A stretch of DNA of 64,000 bases from Chrysophaeum taylorii (lineage: Eukaryota > Sar > Pelagophyceae > Pelagomonadales > Pelagomonadaceae). The position numbers and the translations under genes were made by a program. The stretch lies in assembly GCA_029834535.1 (NCBI GenBank), contig JAQMWT010000359.1:1-64000 (forward strand). The letters are read 5' to 3'. Positions 31,353 through 42,717 of the stretch are shown in pieces; position 1 is the stretch's first letter; the number at the start of each line of letters is the position of its first letter. A model generated the notes under the pieces. The model was not told the DNA's origin. It worked only from the letters and a program-made list of their open reading frames with translations, and searched no databases.

Positions 31353-31804
31353 TAGTCCAACTCCCGGACTATCGATCTCCTGTTTTTCGGCGGCGAGTCG
31401 GTTTTTTGTAACGGTCGAGTGAGTGCGAAGCCGACGCATTTGTGGGTGAAGATCCAGGGGATCACGGGTACCGCCGCGGGGTTCATTTTACGTGATTCGG
31501 ATCGAACGGGGAGCGGAGTCACTACGACTCATTTAGGCAAACATCGTAAGACCTAAAGAGGCAACAAAAGAGTAAGCCCTAACCTAGCTCGCGCGAGGCA
31601 GACCACCTCCCTGACGGCGAGCGACAGCACCGGGAAAGCCGTCCATAACCTTCACGCGCAAGGCAAATCCTACCGTAAGTCCAGCGCACCGGTACCAGCG
31701 CGCAGTCAGACGGCTGCCGGCAAGTGTCGTCTGACGAAAAGGAGTACACAACAAGCGAGTTGTGAGCGTTCGGATTAATCTTATTATCCGGGAAAAGAGC
31801 GGTC

Positions 31805-33815
31805 ATGGCAGAAAGGCCAATGTCAGAACGACCGCAGTGGCTTCGGGACGCACAGGAGCGTCGGCAACGATTCAGTGCAGGGACTCATTGGAAGAACACC
31901 GTTCAGCACGCCCTTTTCATTCGCCGGAAGCCAGGAAAGCGGCATCGGAAGAGAGGCAAGATCATCTGATAGCCTCGACAGCCCCCCAAAGCGTGGTCAT
32001 CCTTCCGGACCCACGCGCCGGCAAAGGGGGAGCTACGGTTGCGCCAGACGCAACTTCAAGACCGGGTGAGCCGACGTTCCCGCACGCACGACCTTACGAA
32101 CGTGCGATGAATGCTACGGAGTCATCTCGAGCGGAACCCGGATCGTCTACGGCGATGCGTGGACCAGAGGGAGTGCACCTCCTAGGCCACCATCCGCGAA
32201 CACGAGAGCTGCGGCAGATTTTCGAGTGTATACCGACCCCGAGCTTCTGCAGGCCATCAACGAGCGATTCGAGATGTGCCAGTCGCAGCTCGAGGAAGTC
32301 CTACTTGAAATTGAGCGCACCCGCCGCGACGCGCAACAACAACGCTCAGAAGTGGAGCGGCAGCGGATCGACAACGATCGACTTCGACGAATGGTGGAGG
32401 AATCCACGCGGGTGCATGCTCGAGAGGCACGGCCAGCCTCTCCGGATGCTACGCGTTTTACGCCCGAAGAAGATGACGCTGTATCGGCACTGACCGATGA
32501 TCAGCCACCGCGAAGTCGACCGGAGCCTACCCAGCAGCATCATACGGACCCTTATTCAGCGCGTCCTCGTGACGAAGAAGAAATACTTCAGATCAAGAAG
32601 GGAGCTGCTGTTATGACTCGTATCACGTCTTCGCCTCTCACCGGGCAAATCACCAAGACCCAGGATGAGGTTAACGCGTGGTTTATGCAGTTGCCGCGTA
32701 ATGTGGAAGGCGAGATCATGCCGCATGAAGGATGTGTCGACGTGCAGCTAGAGGCCACTGAGGACGTTTGTCATGCGACTCTCACGGCTGCTGTTGACGA
32801 GAATGAAGTCGAGGAGGATGTCTTGAGTGACAGACCTCCTCCTGAGCCACCTCCAGGTGAAGAAATGAAAAAAAAATCACCAGAAATGGAGCTGGAGGCG
32901 ACCGCTAAGGAGCTGCTATCTAAGCACGCCTCCTTGGTTTGGATACCCATTGCCTATACCTTTGTCGTCGTCTATTTTGCTGGCGCTGGAGGATCAACGT
33001 TGGGTATCCGGCGATGCAATGAGCTATATGGCAGTTCATTTCGCATTGTCTTGGCTTTGGATGCTTGTCCCCAAGCCCGAGCCACCTTTGAGCTCAATTT
33101 TCCGAAGATTCCCTATGTTTTGCACGAGTTGCGGAAATCTCATCGTCGTACATACGACTTGGTGTTGTCGTATTTACATTCAGATTTTTGGATGCATTCT
33201 TATTCTCACGCAAGTCCGCCGTGTATCTATGGGTCGACTGCCAATTTGCACTACAGGGACACACGCAAGGGTGCTACTATTACTTCTTGGGTTCTGCGTC
33301 ATTTCCGCAACGCACCTTATGTAATTGGACGATGGACGCTCGAGCAGGAACCATCGGTGATCCCTTTTGTGCATCACCAATTTTATGTGCCGCGCATTGT
33401 CGATTTTTATAGTATCACACCAGAATTGTTGTGCTCGCGCACGCGCCTACTTGCTTGCAATGTTCGCTTGGAACTGCCGTTATTATCGCGTGTACCACCG
33501 AATTTACGGGACCGTTTTGGGCCAGCGTTGGGATTTACAGGTGGTCACCCGCTCATTATAGTGAATAGTTTCTCATCTACGCTCCCAGCTACCGAACCTG
33601 CCTTCACAGTGACGCGCAACAAATTGCTGATGGGACCTCATTTTTCGAACACCCGTCCACTCACGTTGCAGATGCACCAGGAAATTATGACCGTTCCTGC
33701 TGCGTGGCAATGGGGTGCGACAGTTTTCCGAGACAGTAGCTATGAAGATGCTTGGCAATATGGTGCCACCCGCGACTATGACGCGGATTGCGCTAGCAGT
33801 GCACAATTCATTTGA
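31805..33815 (+). pseudogene. Retrotransposon ORF1: coiled-coil region plus DNA cytosine-5 methyltransferase domain
   Basis: From ATG 31,805 a charged N-terminus (MAERPMSERPQWLRDAQERR) loses frame; from about 32,226 one open frame runs to 33,815. It begins with a coiled coil (ELLQAINERFEMCQSQLEEV), passes a Pro/Glu-rich linker, then a C5-methyltransferase domain from about 32,940: motif I YFAGAGGSTLGIRRC, motif II-III region VLALDACPQARATFELNFP, motif IV with the catalytic Cys SHASPPCIYGSTANL, motif VI with its Glu WTLEQEPSV, motif VIII-like SRTRLLACN and motif IX RPLTLQMHQEIMTVPAAWQW. Motif X (MLGNMVPPATMTRIALAV) lies in the next frame (33,715-33,815), after a G run at 33,711-33,715, so this copy is frameshifted there. 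Likely role in an intact relative: methylating element or host DNA. Confidence 0.85.
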
Positions 33816-33949
33816 CCCTTCACTTCGAAATTTGGGTAAGTTGCGGAATATTGCGACGACTACGCTAGCCCAACCTGATCACCATATTCTACGGTTTTCA
33901 CCTTTCGCTGTAGAGTCGCGCATTCCAACGCTCGACCCTGCCACTCGAA

Positions 33950-36040
33950 GTGTATCATGGATTGCGCCCGATAAACTCTATTCTCCTGCGAGTCCTGCAC
34001 CATCAGCTCTTGCCACCACCTTCAGTTTCGTCGCCTGGGACGGCTTCATCTTTTGCAGGGGACACCGTCGCCACTGCTGTTATGCAGAGCAACCAAGTTG
34101 ATAACCAGCCCTCCGCAACTGCTGAAGAAGAAGGCACCGCGAAAGAGCGACCAGCGTATTTCAATAAGTACGACGTTCCGTGGGCGGACGCGCCTCACGA
34201 CGAACATGGTCAACCTTTACCAGTGATGCCTCCTCATTTAGCGGGTCAGGAGAGCATGCAGGTCATCCCTCCGACCGTCGTGCAGGTCGAAGAGGTGATG
34301 ACTGAATTGGGTATCACAGAGCATCCTGCTGTAGATGATGACGAGAAGCTGATGATGAAGCATTTAATCTCGTATTCGTGGGCATTTTTCGATGATGTGA
34401 TGAGACCTGTTGATTCAACTGAAGTGACGCTCCAGAGGTTCAAAGAAGAGAACCCGACTCCCGTCAAACTCTCGCCATATCGGTTGTCGAAGGAAAAGAT
34501 TGAATGCTTGCGGATGCAGATTGAAGAATGGACCCGAGACGGAGCTATTATTCGTCCCGCGAATTCTCCGTGGGGGTTCCCTATTTCGATGTTGCCTAAG
34601 AAAGGTGCTGAGCCTGGCACTTCCAATGCTTACAGGGCAGCTGTCGACCTGTGGCGCCTCAATGCGTTGCTCAAGGATGATAGCTGGCCGAGTGTGAGCA
34701 TGGTTGGCGCGTTGATGTTTCTCATCGACAAGTTTTGTCGTTCCAGTTTGGATATTCGTTGGGGCTATCACAATTTATGATTGTCGCTAGATGCACAAGA
34801 TGTGGTCACCTTCACTAGCCCACTGGGAGCGTACAGCTACATGCGTCTACCTTTGGGAGTCAAACCAGCCGGAAGTTTGTTTTGCAAGCAGTTGAACACT
34901 GACTTGTCGAAATGGCTATATCGTGATCTCGTGGCATATATCGACGATATTCTCGTCGGTCACGCAGATACAAAGAATCAATTGCAGTGCCTTGTGCAAG
35001 TTATTCCCCATCTTGCCTTGAAGGGGTACAGCGCCAAGATCAAGAAGATTCATTTTATGCAAGAAGTCATTGAGTTTTTGGGTCATTTATCTACCCCGAA
35101 CGGACTTCTTCCATCACCGAGGTCTTTAGAAGCCATCAGACACATGCCAGTTCCTGGCACTTTGTCGAATGCTGACCCTAAGAAGCAAGTGCGGTCTTTC
35201 CTTGGAATGGGGAGTTTTTGCCGGCGTTATGTAAGGAATTTTGCGAAGGTTGCAGAGCCATTAAGACAACTGACGTTGCCGGACATAAAATTCGAGTGGA
35301 CGAAAGAGTGTCAGGAGGCTTGGGATGCCATCATCGAGGCTATTGTCACTTCGAAGGGTGTCGCCATCAGACACATGCCAGTTCCTGGCACTTTGTCGAA
35401 TGCTGACCCTAAGAAGCAAGTGCGGTCTTTCCTTGGAATGGGGAGTTTTTGCCGGCGTTATGTAAGGAATTTTGCAAAGGTTGCAGAGCCATTAAGACAA
35501 CTGACGTTGCCGGACATAAAATTCGAGTGGACGAAAGAGTGTCAGGAAGCTTGGGATGCCATCATCGAGGCTATTGTCACTTCGAAGGGTGTCTACCATC
35601 CTGATTACTCGTTGCCTTTCTACATTCGAACTGATGCTTCCTCGCATGTGTTGGATGCTTACCTATTTCAAAAGGTACCAGTCGTTGACGACGATGGAAG
35701 AAAAAGAATAGAAGAGAGAGTTATTGAGTACTGGAGTCGAACCGTGCCTAAGTCGACGAGGAAGTATGATCCTCGGCGCTTGTAACTCCTCGCAGTACTC
35801 TCCGCTCTTGAAAATTTCCGATTTTATATCGAAGGTCATCATCAGACGAAGTTAGAGACGGATCATCGTAATTTAACGTTTCTTCGGGATTCGAATCATA
35901 CGTCTGGACAGTTAGCACGGTGAGCTATGCGGCTTGCTGCGTTCGACCGGGAGCTCGGATACAAGCCTGGAAATTCCCCTGGCATGCGCATCCCGGGTTG
36001 TCTGTCGCGCAACCCTATCGACAAGTTAATCGAAAAAGAC
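33950..36040 (+). pseudogene. Retrotransposon pol: reverse transcriptase and RNase H
   Basis: RT landmarks: NPTPVKLSPYRLSKEKIECL, GAIIRPANSPWGFPISMLPK, AYRAAVDLWRLNALLKDDSW, SLDIRWGYHNL (then TGA at 34,778), FTSPLGAYSYMRLPLGVKPA, and the catalytic box LVAYIDDILVGHA. The thumb/connection follows (LGMGSFCRRYVRNFAKVAEP). RNase H: PDYSLPFYIRTDASSHVLDA, YWSRTVPKSTRKYDPRRL (then TAA at 35,783), TKLETDHRNLTFLRDSNHTS, LGYKPGNSPGMRIPGCLSRN. Two nonsense codons plus one near 35,921 abolish it. The 229-bp duplication at 35,134-35,591 would also disrupt the fold. Confidence 0.88.
35134..35591 (+). repeat. Tandem 229-bp duplication inside pol
   Basis: GCCATCAGACACATGCCAGT through CACTTCGAAGGGTGTC is present twice (about 35,134-35,362 and 35,363-35,591) with only about two base differences (GCGAAGG/GCAAAGG, GAGGCTT/GAAGCTT). 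The junction keeps the reading frame except for the length (229 versus 228 depending on the boundary chosen); the ORF stays open across it. Confidence 0.9.
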
Positions 36041-36469
36041 GAAGACGGGGAACCGATCAACGAAGCTTATTTTTTGATTTTCCAAGAAATCCCCACCGAT
36101 GTACCTGACGCAGCCTGTTTCACCTTCTCTTCGGCGACGATGCCTATACCGACGGACGGCGGACCCACCGCAGCTATGGCAGCAGTTAGTACGCGACAGA
36201 ACGTACAACCGCCTCAATTCTCGTACGAGTCTGAGCCAGTTGACTCCGTGTCGAACGTCTCCCTCTTGCGGATCAAGCTGAGGATGAGATCACTCTCGAT
36301 GAGATAGCGAAAGAACAAGCTGAAGATGACACATGCAAGCGAATCAAACGAACTCTCGATTCTGAGCAGAAAGATCAAGATGATCAGTCGTCCGTACCTT
36401 GTATGAAGTTGATAGCAACGTGTTGTATGAGGTCGATGATTCGGATTCTCAACGTCTTATTGTGGTGCC

Positions 36470-37510
36470 TCGGTCGATGCGAAAGCGTGTAATCGCCATG
36501 CATCACCGAGGATTGTTCGGAGGCCATGTAGGACGAGACTCCACAGCGAATTAAATCTTAGAACGGTATTGGTGGCCAAACGTCTCATCGTCAGTTAATG
36601 AGGTCGTCAATGCCTGCATTATTTGCAGCCAGAAAATTCGATCCACCATGCCTAAGCGTCATGGCTTGCTCTGTCGACCGAATCGCGTCGGAGATTGCTA
36701 TGTCCTAGGTATGGATTTGATTGGACCTCTGCGAGGCGCTGACTTGTACACGTACATACTCGCGATGTACGATGCAGCGTCGCATTTCTTGAAATTGGCT
36801 CTGATCAACACCAAGCATGATTATTCAATTTTGAACGCGTTTGTGGACAAGATTTTACTTGAGGGATGTCTCCCAAGGTGCATAGTCACGGATAATGGAA
36901 ATGAGTTCGCGAACAGGTTATTTCGCACGTCAATTCAACGTACGTTATCGTACTACTACACTTCCGTATCACCCTCAGAGGAACCACACTGAACGTGTCA
37001 ACCGATTTATCAAAGCCTTCTTGCGAGCTGCGATCGATGAACAGCGTAAGCCAGATTGGTCGAATTTCCTCCCATATGTGGCATTCATGTACAATAGGAT
37101 GTACATTCCGGGAAGAACGAAGATTTTTCACCTTTCATGATGCGTACTGGCAAGCAACCCCTGTTACCACCACCCGATTACAATCTTTTGAGTGAACAGC
37201 GTGTGATCTACCGCAATCGCGTCAGCAGATTTTGACGGATTTAAAGAACAAGTTTGAATTTTATGTTCGACTCGTTACACGAGCTCATCGCAAAAGGCAC
37301 AGGAGAGTCAAAAACTCAACTATGATGCCCACCAAGTTGACATCCAGTTTTCCCCAGGTGATTATGTTCTGCGTTTCGTGCCTAAAACACGCCACAAGCT
37401 ACGGCCCGTTTGGCGCGGACCTTACATGGTTACCAGAAAGATCTCTCCCGTCGTTTATGAAATTCAAGACATTAACGACGATGATGCTGAATCGGTTGTA
37501 GTATCTGTAC
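36470..37510 (+). pseudogene. Retrotransposon integrase with GPY/F-like C-terminal module
   Basis: HHCC zinc finger (MHHRGLFGGHVGRDS and NACIICSQK), then the catalytic core with first Asp in VLGMDLIGPL, second Asp in IVTDNGNEF and, after a frame change near 36,930, the Glu in YHPQRNHTERVNRF. WSNFLPYVAFMYNRMYIPGR follows. In another frame at 37,340-37,490, FSPGDYVLRFVPKTRHKLRP then WRGPYMVTRKISPVVYEIQ is the GPY/F module of Ty3/gypsy integrases. A further ORF (37,522-37,746, KFVIFRVKGRSNAWKKHIYV) lies beyond. Several frameshifts. Confidence 0.85.
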
Positions 37511-38035
37511 AACAATAGATTGTGCCTTTGAAAGTGCCAACCATCGACACTTCTTCAGCTCCTCTGCATTTACCTTCAGACCTGGACCGTTTCAAGCATG
37601 GTAAGTTCGTGATTTTCAGGGTTAAAGGACGATCCAACGCGTGGAAGAAGCATATCTACGTTGCCGAAGTCTATGAAGAATATGATCACGACAATGATAC
37701 AGTTGCGCTTCCCTACTATACCGATTTGGGACCGCGCGATCGATGATCCTCGTGTTTTTGATCCTACTAATAAGCCCCTGGCCGAGCGACGCTCAAGACC
37801 AGAATACAAGGATCCTGACGGAGGTAGCTTCACGCGCCTACGACCAAACATGGAGGGCTGTGAACCTTGTGTGACTGATTTTCGCCCGGATGAAATCGAC
37901 GTCCTCGTCAGGAACTTTGGCCCTCCACAGCAACAAAGTTCCTGCTGATGTAGATGACCGAGCTTATCGTACCATTCGTGAGCGTGTGGACCTTGGTCAG
38001 TCACCCTTGAAGTCGATCGAGGACGACTTCATCTC

Positions 38036-38049
38036 GAGTAGGGGGCTCC
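38036..38049 (+). promoter_or_regulatory. Polypurine tract before the 3' LTR
   Basis: GAGTAGGGGGCTCC directly precedes the TGTGG start of the 3' LTR; the purine run GAGTAGGGGG is short and interrupted by one T, but the position is right for the plus-strand primer. Confidence 0.6.
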
Positions 38050-38361
38050 TGTGGCAGTAACGCCCATTTCCCCCACTTGCCTGCCTGCCACCTGACTTAC
38101 CCTGATTGTTGCCCTGCCTTGCAATTATGGGGGGGGGGGGGTCATCTTGACATCCGAACCCAATGTACCAGGCATTTGTGTTGCTTTCTTGCTGTCTTCT
38201 TGCTATTACCCTCATTTGATTGTCCGATTTTTTTTTTTTCGTGATGGCGTGAGACGTTTGCGCTGAGATCGGGCGTGTGGTGGTTTCACCCGCGGTTCGG
38301 GTTGGGAGAAAGGGTTGTCGAGGCCTCTGGCCTGGCCAAGAGGGGCGGGTATCTGACTACA
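38050..38361 (+). repeat. 3' LTR
   Basis: 312 bp, TGTGGCAGTAACGCCC to CTACA. Differs from the 5' LTR by small indels: extra C/T bases near the start, longer G and T homopolymers and a 13-bp absence just before CTACA. The LTRs are similar but not identical, so insertion was not very recent. Confidence 0.9.
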
Positions 38362-38559
38362 TCACAAAAAGTTCCGTGATTTGGTCACTGCGAGCGATCC
38401 CTAGCAAAGACTCGCCTTGAGAGTCCGTCCACTTGGAACCAAAGCTTAAACCCTTTGGTTCTGGTCCCTCGACTCGTCCTTCTAAGGGTCGCTCTCAACA
38501 CGCATGAGTCGGCGTTGCGGCCTGCTGAGCTCTGCACGCGACGACTCTGTTGCGGGAGA

Positions 38560-39240
38560 AAAGGCGGCTGGCTACCTACCCGAGGGCCTCGCCGTAGACG
38601 ACAGCGCGTGCGTAGACGCCGACGCCGACGCCGACGCCGGGGGGGGGGGTGGCTTATCCGTATTGCTCGTCGACCCAGAAGACGATGTCCTCGGGCTTGC
38701 CGACTCGGTCGAAAGCCGCGTAGAGCTGGCCGCGGGCAAGAGGACGTCGACCTCTGGCTCTCGTTGATCGTTATGGCGGGCCGCGCGGGAAACTGAAGGG
38801 GAGCTCGCGAGGGTGACCACGACTTCTTTTTTCTCGCCGTTCTCCCAATAATTCGATCGATGATGTCTCGGGTTCCTCTCTGCGACGCGTCGAGGTTGCG
38901 AAGACTTCGAGATCGCGGTCAGCATGCCGTCGAATGTCAGGGAGTTGAGAAACTCGACTGGAAAGTCTTCCGACGAACCTCGTCGCCGAAAAGAACTCCG
39001 ACTCCACGGCGCGATGACACCATCAACGAAATCGTTTCCGTTTGGGTGCGAGCATTGCGCGCTGGAAGCCACCGCGTGTCGCGGAAATTGTCTGCGAGGT
39101 CGTTTTCGACGGCTTGGATCAGATACCCATGGAAAGCCTCATCGACGGTTGCTGGCGGCGAGAGCACTGCAAAGTACTCGCGCCGACGCTGCGTGGAGCG
39201 TCGAGAATGGATGTTGTCGACGAGGTCTCGCTCCAACGAA
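38560..39240 (-). pseudogene. Helitron/PIF1-type helicase C-terminal fragment, divergent copy E
   Basis: On minus: YLIQAVENDLADNFRDTRWL, SSRRGVGVLFGDEV, VEFLNSLTFDGMLTAISKSS and, near 38,770, ITINESQ-type coding followed by a VDVLL and LYAAF-type end. Same order as copies A-D but much more diverged, and preserving upstream sequence (DLVDNIHSRRSTQRRREYFA) that they lack. A (GCCGAC)n run and a poly-G tract end it at 38,610-38,650. Decayed. Confidence 0.7.
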
Positions 39241-39474
39241 AAAAGCAAAGAAAAACGACGGAAACGCGCCGAGCAAAAATACTACGGCTGGGAGACCAGG
39301 TGGCGATGAACGAGCGGGCAGCGGCGGCTTTTAAGAAAGTAAGTGTTCGCCTCGCGAGGCGTCGGCACGAGGCGGACGCGCCCGAAAACTACTTGGGCTG
39401 TGAGCCGTTTGTTCTGCGACGCCGGTGGCGATCCTGTCACCGCTGCTGCTGCTGCTGCTGCTGCTACCGCTGCG

Positions 39475-39475
39475 A

Positions 39476-39535
<60 letters not shown>

Positions 39536-39536
39536 G
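39475..39536. repeat. (CAGA)n microsatellite, about 15 units
   Basis: GACAGACAGACA repeated without interruption, preceded by a (CTG)n run at 39,441-39,463. Confidence 0.95.
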
Positions 39537-39710
39537 ATGTCCCGATCTTCGAACAGTTGGACGACGTCAAGTACCGTACGACAGTGGCCTCGAATATTGC
39601 CGCACACATTCGTTGACGATTTCTCCAGAAGCGAGCTCTTTCGTTAATACGAGATTGCATTCGAGGATCTCTTCACAGACTGGGATCGAGAGGCCAGCTG
39701 CGAAAAAAAT

Positions 39711-42709
39711 CAGCGTTGGGAATTCACTTCAGCATGTGAACGTGAACCACTTCACACGCAATATTGGTGAAGTGATTTGAAGTGAACACGTCACCCTACG
39801 TGGCCATCGCGAACCTTTGTGAAGTGAACGCCACTTCTTTTCTTTTAACGCCAGCGCCGGTCCCTGCCGCGCCCCGTCAGTTCCGTGCCCCCCGCGCGCT
39901 ATTGGCTCCTAGGTCTGGTGCTCTTAGATTCATTCATTCGCGTTAAATTCGGGGCGAAGGAGGAGTTACTACCGTGGATGGGGTTCAGCGTTTCGTACTC
40001 TAGGCGATGTGAACGAACGAACAACCTCGGTATCTTCGTCCGGTTCTTCCTCATCAACCTCCATCTCCGAAGAGTCTTCGGGGAAGGAATCATGGTGCTC
40101 CCGGCGTTTTTTGAAAAACTCGGTCTCGTGTCCGAGGTCCCTGTACTTAATCCGGGCCGCCGCCGCAATGAAGAAATTCTTGTTCATGCGCAGTAGAGCA
40201 ACTTTGTCCGTCTCGTCCGCGCGGAGCAGCAACGTGTTTCTTTCCCTCGGTCAGGACAAGATTTCCAATGCTCAGGCAGCGCTCACAGTAGTAGCTCTGC
40301 GCGCCATGTGTGTACTACCAATAGGAAAAACCCTTAGAGGAGGCTCTCGCCATGTCCGGAAGGAAGGAATCCATACCGCTCCTTGGTGAGCGGTCGATAC
40401 AACTTTCCAACGTCGAGCCAGGTCTGTTGTGAAGCCGACTTCATCCTTCTTTCCTCAAGCTCGGGATATTGCTCTTTCCAGTTGAGCGATCTCGAGAGCC
40501 TGATGATCCATAGAGTGAAGACCTGTTCAAACTCCTCCACATTGAAATCGGGCATCTGGTTCTTCTCAGGCATAGCAAAAGAAGGCACGTCGCCACTCAT
40601 GTCGTCGTCCCAAGCGTCGTCGGGTGCGTCGAGTGCCGCCAAGAGACTGCGGGCAGGCGCAGACTCGAAGGAGGAAGTCTTTGCGTTTTTCGTGGTGGAA
40701 TGCAGTCCGTGCGTAAATCACATATTCTTCCTTGAGCAAGCAACTTCCTGGCCTGAGCTCTCAGATTGGACGAGAGGTGCCGGCAATTGATAGTCCGAAA
40801 GTCAAGAAGGAAGGCAATCAGCTCGCGATCGTTGAATAATTCGTAGTCGAAGTGACGCACGTAGTTTTCATTATTCCCGCAAAACCGAGACGCTCTTTCA
40901 TTCGAGAATAATAGCCCGTTCAAGACAGGTTTTTGCCGGTCTCGCTGAGGTCGTCAACGTCGAGACAGTCTTACGCGGCATGGATTTCGCAGTTATGTTC
41001 GGGAGATCAATGACTCTTCTAGCGTCCCAGCTCGCAGAGACTCTATCATGTTGTGCTTGATCAATGCGGCGCGCGTCCCCATGTATACGTGTTCATGTTG
41101 CACGAAAACAACGGGCTCATCCGTTATAGCAAACATCGCCTCGAAATGAGCCAACGCCACCCATTGCTCATTTTCACTGATTATGTCCAAGGGAGTCCAA
41201 TGTTGGTAGCTGTGTACAGTTTGAGTACGTGGTGCATACGCAGCAAGGAACGAATAAGTTGGTAGCGCGCCCGGAACCTCGTCTTATTGAGGTCGAGCTT
41301 GAGCTTCGGCGATTGATTTCCCCGGCTGTGATGGCAAAAGCGCATGCAGATCCTTCAAACGTGTGCCGCCGTAAGAAAAGTACTTGGCTCCATCGTGGGC
41401 ACTGTTCAGCAGCCCCTGGCCAGCTGGAAATGGATTGATCACCTGCTCGCCTCTGGATCGTGTCAAGTCGCCACATGCCGCTGCCGGTAGATCTTTGAGA
41501 TATATCATGCATGTCACACGCTTCGACCTCAACAAAAAAAAGCTTCTTCGCCGATTTGGGAGCCCGGTCTTGTACAATGGTTGCGACCGTCGAATCGATA
41601 TCGATTCCCGCACGCTCCGCGACCACAGAACGGAGCGGAGAAGCCGTGCCGGAATCGGTTCCGTCGTCAGCTGTAACGAAGCCCACGCGGGAACACCGTC
41701 TCAACGCCACTCCAATCGGGCCAGATGAAGGATACAAGGCCAATGGCCCGTCGCTTGAACTTCTCCTTGAGTGTCCCGCCAAGAAACAGAAGACAGACCA
41801 AGAAAAGGAGGGCGTTACGACGACCACGGGCGTTGTGGCAGCCTCGAAGCAAGTAGATCGGATATTACGAGATACTTCATGGCCATGCCCAGCCAGGCAA
41901 AGCACTCGTCCCTGATGGCGTTCTCGGCTCGGCACTACGTGTACACGTCGGCAGCGGTTTTTTTCCAAGCGCACCTTTGACGACGAAGATCATCGCAGCC
42001 TACTTGAGGCGGTGGTATTACCGCGGTGGTGGCGGGAAAGGCAAGTGCCCGTTCATGACTCGAAAGGCGCTGTTTGAATGAGTGGACGCTGAATATAGTT
42101 GCTTTGTTCGAATCTTGATACGCGTCGTTACGGAGTGTTATGAAGCGGCTTTCGGCAATCCATTCGCCCAGGTGCTGCACGACGGTGAGCTGTTGATGTC
42201 CTAGCTCGTCGAATCGAATCCTCCTCCGGATGCGCGGCCTTGAAGTGGGCCGCAAGAGGGCATGGTCGTCTGCCATGTGTCTTTCTTGAAGTCTCTCGTC
42301 ACCTTCCTGCGCTCCCAGCACCGGATACACACATGGGTCGTCGCCTTCCCACTGGTCAACGCGGTCAGGATGATCTTCCTTCAGTCGACGCACGCAGTCC
42401 CAGCACACCTTGGAAAAACGCTGGTTGTTCGTCCACTTTTGTTGCCGGGCGTGTTCCACGTCACAACATCGACATCGGCTCGTTCTCGCGAAGTTCCTCC
42501 TTCTGTTAACACCGCGTTTAAATTCCTCCTCATCATCAACATTATCCTCCACCTCCAGGTAGCGCGGCTCGAGTTGGCTCATCAGACTTGGCCGTCAGCC
42601 AAAGTGAATGAACGTGAAGTGAACATTGGACTTCGGACGAAAATTTTCGGTGAAGTGAAGTGAAGTGAAGTGGAGTGAAGTGAGCCCAGTGAATTAATTC
42701 CCAACGCTG
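39711..42709 (-). mobile_element. hAT-family DNA transposon with complete ends
   Basis: Terminal inverted repeats begin CAGCGTTGGGAATT on both ends (14 bp identical, then imperfect), flanked on both sides by AAAAAAAT (39,703-39,710 and 42,710-42,717): a perfect 8-bp target duplication, the hAT length. Subterminal GTGAAGTG/CACTTCAC words are numerous at both ends, as usual for transposase-binding regions of hATs. Total 2,999 bp. The transposase inside runs on minus. Confidence 0.93.
39969..42582 (-). pseudogene. hAT transposase, frame-broken
   Basis: Minus-strand segments in order: 42,582-41,935 (N-terminal, RTSRCRCCDVEHARQQKWTN, Cys-rich and possibly zinc-binding), 41,613-41,284 (VTCMIYLKDLPAAACGDLTR then GLLNSAHDGAKYFSYGGTRL), a TRF-RARYQLIRSLLRMHHVLK-like block near 41,270-41,200, 41,190-40,993 (TIISENEQWVALAHFEAMFA), 40,642-40,334 (EQVFTLWIIRLSRSLNWKEQ) and the C-terminal dimerisation region near 40,300-40,190 (CERCLSIGNLVLTEGKKHVA, then ALLRMNKNFF). 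The C-terminal block matches the hATC dimerisation domain (SER.FS...i.t..R). At least three frame changes; introns could explain some but not all. Confidence 0.7.
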
Positions 42710-42717
42710 AAAAAAAT

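Larger units (their letters stand above)
31018..38361 (+). mobile_element. Ty3/gypsy-like LTR retrotransposon carrying a DNA cytosine-5 methyltransferase
   Basis: 7,344 bp between matching 312-bp LTRs. In order: 5' LTR, tRNA primer-binding site, a leader with gag-position coiled-coil coding, a C5 DNA methyltransferase, reverse transcriptase, RNase H, HHCC-DDE integrase with a GPY/F-like tail, purine tract, 3' LTR. The RT-RNaseH-integrase order assigns it to the Ty3/gypsy side. Pol is broken by an in-frame TGA at 34,778, a TAA at 35,783, a 229-bp internal duplication and integrase frameshifts, so this copy is dead. No capsid/nucleocapsid motif (no zinc knuckle) and no aspartic protease motif were seen. 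Target duplication is not clean: CCAC precedes and TCAC follows. Confidence 0.92.

Noticed and set aside
31018-38361. Clean target-site duplication around the LTR retrotransposon
   Set aside because: The flanks CCCAC and TCACA do not match over 4-6 bp; only CAC is shared, so it is not called.
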